A DNA stretch of 5,410 nucleotides from contig JAEYXI010000338.1 of the NCBI GenBank assembly GCA_023428515.1, forward strand, positions 1 to 5,410, read 5' to 3'. Shown piece by piece: positions 1 through 4,416 of the stretch. Made by a program: the position numbers and the translations under genes. Every line of letters begins with the position of its first letter. Within the stretch, counting starts at the first letter, position 1. The DNA is from Pseudomonadota bacterium (GTDB taxonomy: Bacteria; Pseudomonadota; Alphaproteobacteria; Rhizobiales; Rhizobiaceae). Below the pieces are notes generated by a model. It worked only from the letters and a program-made list of their open reading frames with translations. It was not told the DNA's origin and searched no databases.

Positions 1-20
1 GTGTTGGGAGCTCCCAACAC
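1..20. promoter_or_regulatory. parS: parS-like centromere palindrome between repA and repB
   Basis: Bases 1-20 form a perfect 20-bp palindrome, GTGTTGGGAGCTCCCAACAC. Its inner 16 bp (3-18) fit GTT-N4-GC-N4-AAC, the parS consensus of repABC replicons, which RepB binds. It lies 47 bp past the repA stop, where repB would follow on the same strand. A parS site between repA and repB is known for some Ti-type plasmids, where RepB binding also affects operon expression. RepB binding and the presence of repB outside the window are inferred. The palindrome touches the window edge, so further copies to the left cannot be seen. Confidence 0.85.
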
Positions 21-67
21 TGTCGGCCGGTGAGCGGAAGAGCCGGACGCAAGACCATTAGACCTAC

Positions 68-1306
68 TCATTGCGCACGCCCCCAGGCGGCCTTGATCAA
101 CCCTTCGATCTCGGCATTTACGGCGTCTAGGGCTTCCATCGCTCGATCATAGGTGGATCGCGTGAGGTTCTCCCGCCCGATCTCATAGAGCGTCTGCTTG
201 GTCAGGCCGGCATCGGAGATGGCGGCGGACTTCACCATCGGGTTGGTCAGGACATAATCGTCGAACAGGTTGCGGAGCAGGGCGGCTACCTTGGTCTGCG
301 GCGCATCCTGCGGCTCGAACCGGGTGAACAGGTAGCGGAGGAAGTCATACTTCAGCTCGCCGCCTGCCTCACGAACTACCCCGAGAAGGTCGCGCGTCAT
401 AAGCAGGAACTGGCTCATCGAGGCGATATCGAGCATCTGCGGATGCACCGTGACGATCATCGCAGTGGCGGCGCACAGACCGCTCAACGTGAGAAAACCA
501 AGCTGGGGCGGGCAGTCGATAACAACCACGTCGTACCGGTCGGCAACCTCGTCAAACGCCGCAGCGACACGTGTGAAAAAGAGATCCTCAGGTGAGCGAT
601 CGGTCGCCACCAGAGCCTTCGGCGTTGTGTGCTCGAACTCCATCAGTTCGAGATTACCCGGCACCAAATCGAGACCGTCGAAATAGGTTGACCGGATGAC
701 ATCTTGCAGAGGCCTGCGTGCCGCGTCGTAGCGAATAGCGGCATAAAGCGTCTCGTTCGCCAAAACGTCGGTCTCGGGCATTATGCCCAGCAGAGCGGAA
801 AGACTAGCCTGCGGGTCGAGGTCGACCGCCAGCACGCGGTATCCCTGCAGTGCGAGATATTGCGCCAGGTGGGCTGAAGTGGTGGTCTTTCCCGAGCCCC
901 CCTTGAAATTGGTTACGGCGAGCACCTGAAGGTGTTCGCCTACGCGTCGGTGCGGGACAAACTCGACGCCCTCCCGTCCGCGGGTTGAACCGGCCAGGAG
1001 ATGGCGAACCTTGTTGATCTGGCCGAGAGTGTAGAGGCGCCGCCCGTTGCTGGACGTTTCTGGCATGGGGCCTTCGCCCGCTAGCGTCATCTTCCGCAGG
1101 GTCGAATCGGAAACACCGATTAGCCGCGCCGCTTCCCCCGAGGTAAAGCGGCGAAGAACTTTCTTTGCTGAAGGCGGAAACATCGCCTCACTCATAGCCT
1201 GGAGCTGCGAACTCAGCATCTCGGCCTGGGCGCCGATGGTCTCGTCGACCCTAGGCAGCAGTTTTCGCGCATGTTCAGCGGCGGAGTTCACGTTCGAAGC
1301 CTTCAT
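68..1306 (-). CDS. repA: Plasmid partitioning protein RepA (ParA-type ATPase of a repABC replicon)
   Basis: RepA is the Walker ATPase that, with RepB and parS, segregates low-copy repABC replicons and represses its own operon. Residue numbers here count from the earliest possible start, a TTG at 1369 (433 aa). Residues 74-120 form a MerR-like DNA-binding region (FTSGEAARLIGVSDSTLRK). The deviant Walker A KGGSGKTT is at 156-163, LDPQAS (A') at 184-189 and Walker B VVVIDCPP at 281-288. The tail (LTKQTLYEIGRENLTRSTYDRA, written here only as the motif YEIGRE at 395-400) is typical of RepA. The start is uncertain. TTG at 1369, ATG at 1336 (422 aa) and ATG at 1306 (412 aa) are in frame, and none has a good Shine-Dalgarno. 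I chose 1306 because it leaves about 26 residues before the conserved QAEMLSSQLQ block, as I recall for the family. repB and repC are presumably beyond the left edge. There are no signs of damage. Confidence 0.95.
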   Translation of the reverse strand: MKASNVNSAAEHARKLLPRVDETIGAQAEMLSSQLQAMSEAMFPPSAKKVLRRFTSGEAARLIGVSDSTLRKMTLAGEGPMPETSSNGRRLYTLGQINKVRHLLAGSTRGREGVEFVPHRRVGEHLQVLAVTNFKGGSGKTTTSAHLAQYLALQGYRVLAVDLDPQASLSALLGIMPETDVLANETLYAAIRYDAARRPLQDVIRSTYFDGLDLVPGNLELMEFEHTTPKALVATDRSPEDLFFTRVAAAFDEVADRYDVVVIDCPPQLGFLTLSGLCAATAMIVTVHPQMLDIASMSQFLLMTRDLLGVVREAGGELKYDFLRYLFTRFEPQDAPQTKVAALLRNLFDDYVLTNPMVKSAAISDAGLTKQTLYEIGRENLTRSTYDRAMEALDAVNAEIEGLIKAAWGRAQ

Positions 1307-1307
1307 C

Positions 1308-1320
1308 ACGGATTTTATCA
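1308..1320 (-). promoter_or_regulatory. Possible extended -10 element just ahead of the 1306 start of repA
   Basis: Read on the minus strand, TGATAAAATCCGTG precedes the ATG at 1306. TGATAAAAT matches an extended -10 (TGn followed by TAAAAT, five of six to TATAAT). No convincing -35 sits 17 bp upstream. Transcription from here would begin at about the ATG, giving a leaderless message. The spot also lies inside the longer RepA reading frames, so it conflicts with the 1336 and 1369 starts. This is inference from motif only. Confidence 0.2.
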
Positions 1321-1379
1321 GAATACGACGATTCATCCGTGACGATACCGACGAGCCGATCCGGCGCAAGGATTTAGTG

Positions 1380-1397
1380 GTTAACGATTGCTTAACG
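1380..1397. repeat. TTAACG direct repeat / GTTAA-TTAAC inverted repeat upstream of repA
   Basis: TTAACG occurs at 1381-1386 and again at 1392-1397, an 11-bp period or about one helical turn. The same bases give an inverted repeat, GTTAA (1380-1384) and TTAAC (1392-1396), with a 7-bp spacer. It sits just upstream of the longest RepA frame, where an autorepressor site for RepA or RepA/RepB would be expected. The first TTA of the right copy is also the stop codon (read TAA) of the small minus-strand frame next to it. An operator role is a guess from position and symmetry. Confidence 0.3.
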
Positions 1398-1571
1398 TTG
1401 CCCTCCCGAGCTCGACGTATGGGTGCTCGTGAGTTGATATTGTGTGCGTTTTCCGTCAGTTACGATCTTCTCGGCGAACCGCTTTGCACCAAGCTCGCGC
1501 AGATAATTTTCGCCCAGAGCCGAACGCCTTCCTCCCTTTCGGTCTTTTCGCGGGTCTTCATCAAGAATCAC
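1392..1571 (-). CDS. Possible small protein of 59 residues, unknown function
   Basis: A minus-strand frame runs from GTG at 1571 to TAA at 1392-1394. The product starts MILDEDPRKD and includes LGENYLRELGAKRFAEKI, followed by a Ser/Thr-rich tail ending SSSGGQR. It is basic and hydrophilic, with no membrane segment or signal peptide, and I do not recognise a family. An AAGGAG lies about 10 bases before the GTG, slightly far for a Shine-Dalgarno. The frame stays open for about 97 codons in total but has no earlier usual start. It points toward repA and ends 22 bases before the longest repA start, so it could be co-transcribed with repA. Against it: it follows a broken FAH stub and has no homology I can name. 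It may be the tail of another truncated gene or simply an open frame. Confidence 0.3.
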   Translation of the reverse strand: MILDEDPRKDRKGGRRSALGENYLRELGAKRFAEKIVTDGKRTQYQLTSTHTSSSGGQR

Positions 1572-1583
1572 CCCAGCGACTCT

Positions 1584-1597
1584 CCTTCCCGGGAAGG
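1584..1597. repeat. Perfect 14-bp palindrome CCTTCCCGGGAAGG
   Basis: This exact inverted repeat with no spacer is centred at 1590/1591. On the minus strand its right side supplies the AAGGAG ahead of the small frame starting at 1571. It could be a regulator site or chance in GC-rich DNA. No T-run follows, so a terminator is unlikely. Confidence 0.35.
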
Positions 1598-1645
1598 GCG
1601 ACCGACGTGACCAGCGGTGAGCGTCGGTTGCTGATATGGGGGCGC

Positions 1646-1726
1646 CTGCTCCGATGGATCGCGCACACCCCGTTGCCGTCGATCAGGCCCAGCTTCTCGG
1701 GGCGCGCCGTAGCGAGCCAGTTTCAC
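1646..1726 (-). pseudogene. N-terminal remnant of an FAH-family hydrolase (2,4-diketo-3-deoxy-L-fuconate hydrolase-like)
   Basis: Read on the minus strand from GTG at 1726, the first codons give MKLARYGAP. A one-base frame change then gives EKLGLIDGNG, and returning to the first frame gives VRDPSEQ. Together these match the usual opening of FAH-family hydrolases (MKLxRYGxxGxEKPGLIDxxGxxRDLS). A GGAGA at 1733-1737 lies 6 bases before the GTG, so the ribosome site survives. The start frame runs on only to a TGA at 1568, with nothing FAH-like after about 1646, whereas intact members are about 280 residues. The gene is therefore frameshifted and has lost almost all its catalytic body. It lies 78 bp downstream of the SDR gene on the same strand, the order seen in L-fuconate pathway operons. 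The family call rests on about 25 residues of remembered consensus. Confidence 0.5.
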
Positions 1727-1751
1727 GTCATGTCTCCGTAAACTTTGTGGC

Positions 1752-1793
1752 CCGGCCGCGCCTCCCGCCTTGTTGCGAAAGGCACACGGCCGG
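1752..1793. repeat. Nested inverted repeat between the SDR gene and the FAH remnant
   Basis: The outer arms CCGGCCG (1752-1758) and CGGCCGG (1787-1793) enclose a second stem, GCCTT (1767-1771) and AAGGC (1779-1783), with a 7-base loop. On the minus strand this structure follows the SDR stop by about 11 bases and precedes the FAH ribosome site. It could slow exonucleases or attenuate transcription between the two genes. There is no T-run, so a strong intrinsic terminator is unlikely, and chance pairing in GC-rich DNA is possible. Confidence 0.3.
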
Positions 1794-1804
1794 CCCCCGA
1801 GCGG

Positions 1805-2539
1805 TTAGAGCGACCAGCCGCCGTCGATATTGTATGCTTGGCCGGTGGTGTAGGTGGCCCCGGCCAGATGCACTGCCAAGGCCGCGACTTCCTCCGGCTG
1901 GCCGATCCGGCCCATGGGCTGGCGAGCAATGAAGGCTTTCCGGGCAGCTTCATAGTCCTCAGTTGCGCTCAACCGCTGCTCCAGCGATGGGCTTTCGACC
2001 GTTCCCGGACAGATGGCGTTGCAGCGCACCCCGTGTGCCACATAGTCCGCCGCGACCGACTTGGTGAGGCCGATGACGGCCGCCTTGGTGAGACCGTAGA
2101 TGAAGCGGTTAGGCGCGCCCTTGGCCGCCCCCACCACCGAGGCCATGTTGATGATGGCCCCCCCTCCGCGATCCAGCATCGCCGGAAGCGCGGCGCGGAT
2201 GGTGCGAACCATCGAGCGGACATTGAGATCGACGGCGAAATCGAACTCGGCATCCGTCATGTCCAGCACGGTGCCCGCATGCACGAAGCCAGCGCAGTTA
2301 AACAGCACGTCCACCGGGCCAATTTCGGCGAAGGTGGCTATCACGGCCGCGTCGTCGCGCACATCGAGCCGGCGCGGCACAATGCCGGGCACCACTTCCA
2401 GCCGGCTGAGCGCCTCGGCATTGATGTCGGAAGCATAGACACGGGCCCCGGCGGCGGCGAAGGCGAGCGCGCTCGCCCTGCCAATGCCTTGGGCAGCGGC
2501 GGTGATAAAAACCGTACGATTGCGGACCCATTCACTCAT
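1805..2539 (-). CDS. SDR-family NAD-dependent dehydrogenase, 2-keto-3-deoxy-L-fuconate dehydrogenase / BDH2-like
   Basis: This is an intact classical short-chain dehydrogenase of 244 aa, the usual length. The cofactor loop TAAAQGIG is at residues 13-20. Asp38 (YASDIN) at the end of strand 2 favours NAD over NADP. NCAG is at 81-84 and the structural Asn106 in LNVRSM. The catalytic triad is Ser134, Tyr148 and Lys152 (YGLTK), with CPGT at 177-180 and the C-terminus DGGWSL. The AAAQGIG loop, LFNCAGFVHAGTVLD, NVRSM, LTKSVAADY and GGWSL are shared with animal BDH2/DHRS6 and with bacterial 2-keto-3-deoxy-L-fuconate dehydrogenase. The bacterial enzyme oxidises the 4-hydroxyl of the keto-deoxy sugar acid in non-phosphorylated L-fucose breakdown. 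The FAH remnant downstream supports the sugar-acid role. GGAAG at 2549-2553 lies 9 bases before the ATG, and 17 bp separate it from the stop of a truncated upstream gene. 3-hydroxybutyrate or L-rhamnonate-type substrates remain possible. Confidence 0.9.
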   Translation of the reverse strand: MSEWVRNRTVFITAAAQGIGRASALAFAAAGARVYASDINAEALSRLEVVPGIVPRRLDVRDDAAVIATFAEIGPVDVLFNCAGFVHAGTVLDMTDAEFDFAVDLNVRSMVRTIRAALPAMLDRGGGAIINMASVVGAAKGAPNRFIYGLTKAAVIGLTKSVAADYVAHGVRCNAICPGTVESPSLEQRLSATEDYEAARKAFIARQPMGRIGQPEEVAALAVHLAGATYTTGQAYNIDGGWSL

Positions 2540-2556
2540 GCGACGGCACTTCCGCG

Positions 2557-2646
2557 CTAGACGGCGACGGTCGCATCGTAGAGGGCGCGGCTCACGCAGT
2601 CACGCGTGTTGCCGCTTTCGAGATAGCCAAGCGCGGTGCGCGCGGA
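2557..2646 (-). pseudogene. C-terminal stub of an unidentified gene upstream of the SDR gene
   Basis: On the minus strand, a frame that opens after a TAA at 2647-2649 reads SARTALGYLESGNTRDC and then VSRALYDATVAV, ending at TAG (2557-2559). It has no start codon of its own near the front. The residue mix looks like an enzyme C-terminus rather than a random frame. It stops 17 bp before the SDR start, the spacing of an operon. I read it as the last 26-29 codons of a gene once co-transcribed with the SDR, cut off at about 2642, where the DNA switches to an unrelated plus-strand remnant. I cannot name the family. It could also be a chance open frame. Confidence 0.35.
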
Positions 2647-3010
2647 TTACTTCCGCGTGGCGCCACTGACGACCCCGAGATCTGCAGCGCTCTCGGTCCG
2701 CGCCGGCAAGGAGGCGCCGGCCCATCCCCAAAAGAAGCTCGCATATGCTCAAAAACTGTCAGGGGAGACCGGGATGGATCTGCCTAAAGCGGCGCGGCTG
2801 ATGCGGTCGCTCTTTACAAATGGATCGACGCGGCGCGCTCGGCCAGCGGAAAGGATCTCGCGTCGCCGAAACAGCGCGACTGGATTGCAAAGCTGGCAGG
2901 GGAGGGGCCAGGCCGACGCGCGGCTACCCCGACCGGATCGGGCCATCGACGCACAAGCGTTTCTCGACAAGGCGGCGCCGCTGATCGCGGCGCGCGCGTG
3001 GCGGATTACT
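2642..3010. repeat. 10-bp direct repeat GCGGATTACT bounding the decayed gene fragment
   Basis: GCGGATTACT occurs at 2642-2651 and at 3001-3010 in the same orientation. The left copy coincides with the point where the minus-strand C-terminal stub loses its frame, and the right copy lies just past the last recognisable piece of the plus-strand remnant. This could mark a small insertion or recombination event. Several 10-bp repeats are expected by chance in 5.4 kb, so only the position makes it notable. Confidence 0.3.
2702..2986 (+). pseudogene. Frameshifted remnant with two type IA topoisomerase-like C-terminal modules
   Basis: Three pieces in alternating frames assemble into a repeated pattern. 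Frame 2 gives HPQKKLAYAQKLSGETGMD then LPKAAR (2723-2797). Frame 1 from 2797 gives ADAVALYKWIDAARSASGKD then LASPKQRDWIAKLAGEG (to about 2905). Frame 2 again gives QADARLPRPDRAIDAQAFLD then KAA (to about 2977). Each module has the form P-x-x-KQ-x-x-(Y/W)-A-x-x-LA, then LP, then an acidic/aromatic W-I-D or F-L-D segment. I know this pattern from the C-terminal tails of plasmid and chromosomal topoisomerase III-like proteins in Proteobacteria. The two frame changes compensate, and no piece contains the catalytic topoisomerase body, so this is a decayed 3' fragment. The single open frame across it (GTG at 2636 to TAG at 3065-3067) mixes these pieces and is not a likely protein. Other proteins with KQ-x-x-YA-x-x-LA repeats are possible. 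Confidence 0.42.
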
Positions 3011-3278
3011 CGCCTCTTACCGCGCAGCGTCTTGTTGATCTTCCAAAGCAGCATTGAGCGCACATAGACCCCGCTGGCCTTAGCGGTGCCAGCCTGGGCC
3101 GACGAGACCGATGTCAATCAGGGACCGCAGCAGCCGGGTAATTAAGCGCCGGGAGAAAGGCCGCCTGCATCAGTCGACGGCTGGCGCCGCTTTGCCTTCC
3201 AACAGCGCAATAATAGCGTGCGTCCGAACTGTCGGCGGTTCAGTTGGCGCGAACGACAAAGTGACTTAGTGACCGACA
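3011..3278. other. Non-coding stretch with no recognisable gene
   Basis: All six frames are short or low in sense here. On the minus strand one frame reads VRSMLLWKINKTLRGKRR at about 3012-3065, which I could not place. Small elements are a weak stem AACTG/CAGTT (3227-3231 and 3241-3245) and GTGAC repeated at 3261-3265 and 3269-3273. No strong terminator with a T-run follows the lacI-type gene. The stretch probably continues the decayed region to its left. Confidence 0.4.
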
Positions 3279-4298
3279 CTATGCGCTTTCACGCTCTATG
3301 ATCTCGAATCCGACATTGATGATTTTCTCCGCGACCTCTTCGCTCCTGAGGCGAGAGAGCAGAAGCTGCGCCGCGCGCCTGCCGATTTCGCCGCGCCGCA
3401 CACGCACGGTCGTCAGTGGAGGCACTGTCTGAGCCGCGACGATGTGGTCGTCGAAACCGGCTATAGCGATATCTGTCGGGACACGCCATCCTTGGCGTTG
3501 GCATTCATAGAGAGCCCCCGCCGCCCATACATCGCCGGCAAAAAAGATCGCGTCGAGGTCCGGTTCGACCGCTCTGAGATGAAGCAGAGCTTGAGCGCCC
3601 TCCTGGTATCCAAGCGTGAGGTCCAGGATCAGTTCGCTTCGAACGGGTATCCGTGCCTCTTTCAGTGCGGCGCTGTAGCCCCGTTGCCGTTCCTGAGCGC
3701 GGTCATTGAGCCGGGTCTCACGGCCGACAAAGGCGATCTTCCGATGTCCACGGCTTAGAAGATGGCTCGTCATCGCCTTGGCCGCGGCAAAGTTCGAGTA
3801 GGCGACGACCATGTCGACGGCCCCTTCCGCACGCGACAGATCTCCTGATTCGACCACCGGAATCGCCACGCGCTGCAGCATGGCATGAGCGGCAGCCGGC
3901 ATTTTGCTTCCGTGTATGAACAGGGCGTCCGGACGGCGGGCGAGGAATGTCGAGATCAGTGACTCCGTTTCGGATTCGTCTTCTCCCGTCCTGCCGAGCA
4001 GAAGGTGAAATCCCTCCTCGCGAAACTCGTCGCTCATGCTTTCGATCGTCTCGCTGAACACGGGGTTCCCGATGGTCGGCACGATGGCGGCAACCACGTT
4101 GGTTCTCCGCGAGGCGAGGCTGCCCGCGACGAGGTTCGGCACGTAGCCGATCTCGGCGATCGCGCGCATCACACGCTGACGCGTTTCCTCGGAAACGGAT
4201 TTCGGCTCGTTGAGGACCCGAGAAACCGTTGTAAGGCCGACCTTTGCCGCACGGGCAACGTCGATCATCCGGGCTGTTTCTTTCAAGCGAGGCCTCAT
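3279..4298 (-). CDS. LacI-family transcriptional repressor (GntR/gluconate-repressor subtype)
   Basis: The protein is 339 aa, normal for the family. The N-terminal helix-turn-helix is at residues 11-32 (MIDVARAAKVGLTTVSRVLN). The hinge helix PNLVAGSLAS at 54-63 has Leu61 in the place that wedges into the minor groove at the operator centre. The periplasmic-binding-like sensor domain follows, with the segment ECQRQGWRVPTDIAIAGFDD at 265-284 and a C-terminus that resembles E. coli GntR of the LacI family. It therefore probably senses a sugar acid, though the effector cannot be read from sequence. It is divergent from the TAXI gene, and two palindromic sites in the 118-bp gap are its expected operators. 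Start: ATG at 4298 puts 10 residues before the HTH but has no Shine-Dalgarno. A second ATG at 4268 would begin directly at the HTH. Confidence 0.93.
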   Translation of the reverse strand: MRPRLKETARMIDVARAAKVGLTTVSRVLNEPKSVSEETRQRVMRAIAEIGYVPNLVAGSLASRRTNVVAAIVPTIGNPVFSETIESMSDEFREEGFHLLLGRTGEDESETESLISTFLARRPDALFIHGSKMPAAAHAMLQRVAIPVVESGDLSRAEGAVDMVVAYSNFAAAKAMTSHLLSRGHRKIAFVGRETRLNDRAQERQRGYSAALKEARIPVRSELILDLTLGYQEGAQALLHLRAVEPDLDAIFFAGDVWAAGALYECQRQGWRVPTDIAIAGFDDHIVAAQTVPPLTTVRVRRGEIGRRAAQLLLSRLRSEEVAEKIINVGFEIIERESA

Positions 4299-4304
4299 TT
4301 TCGA

Positions 4305-4310
4305 ATTAGA
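4305..4310 (-). promoter_or_regulatory. Candidate -10 (TCTAAT) for the repressor gene
   Basis: On the minus strand TCTAAT matches TATAAT at five of six positions. It would start transcription at about 4298, on the ATG itself, implying a leaderless message or use of the internal ATG at 4268. No good -35 is found 16-19 bp upstream. The two operators lie 27 bp or more further upstream, so autoregulation is possible. The evidence is a single hexamer. Confidence 0.25.
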
Positions 4311-4325
4311 CCCAATCTAGGCTGG

Positions 4326-4355
4326 TTGACATCGGAATGGAAGCGCTACCATATT
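4326..4355 (+). promoter_or_regulatory. Sigma-70-type promoter for the TAXI gene
   Basis: A perfect -35 TTGACA is at 4326-4331. An 18-bp spacer leads to CATATT at 4350-4355, which matches TATAAT at four of six positions. The predicted start is near 4362, about 55 bases before the TAXI ATG. One operator fills the spacer and the other covers the start, a classic arrangement for repression. Confidence 0.7.
4337..4352. promoter_or_regulatory. LacI-family operator O1 (ATGGAAGCGCTACCAT)
   Basis: This 16-bp near-palindrome has one mismatched pair and the central GC-GC typical of LacI/GalR/GntR operators. It overlaps the spacer and the edge of the -10 of the TAXI promoter. Its left half TGGAAGCGCT is identical to the left half of the second operator. 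The cognate repressor is very probably the divergent gene next to it. Confidence 0.75.
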
Positions 4356-4358
4356 GTT

Positions 4359-4372
4359 TGGAAGCGCTTCCA
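4359..4372. promoter_or_regulatory. LacI-family operator O2 (TGGAAGCGCTTCCA)
   Basis: This is a perfect 14-bp palindrome with the CG centre at 4365/4366. That centre is 21 bp (two helical turns) from the centre of O1, so two repressor dimers would bind the same face of the DNA. It covers the predicted transcription start of the TAXI gene. Confidence 0.8.
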
Positions 4373-4416
4373 TGAGAGTGGCGCGGAGAGGCGGTGCACG
4401 CCGCAGGGAGGAAAAA

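Noticed and set aside
1584..1597. CCTTCCCGGGAAGG as an intrinsic terminator
   Set aside because: It has no loop and no T-run, so it is a palindrome but not a terminator.
1047..1610. Plus-strand open frame of 187 codons over the repA 5' end and upstream region
   Set aside because: More than half is antisense to the conserved DNA-binding part of RepA, and it has no ribosome site or family resemblance.
1745..2560. Plus-strand open frame of 271 codons across the SDR region
   Set aside because: It is antisense to an SDR with every family motif in place. The translation has no recognisable domain.
2749..3117. Minus-strand open frame of 122 codons across the remnant
   Set aside because: Its translation shows no family features, while the plus strand shows paired modules. 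The part near VRSMLLWKINKTLRGK was considered but not placed.
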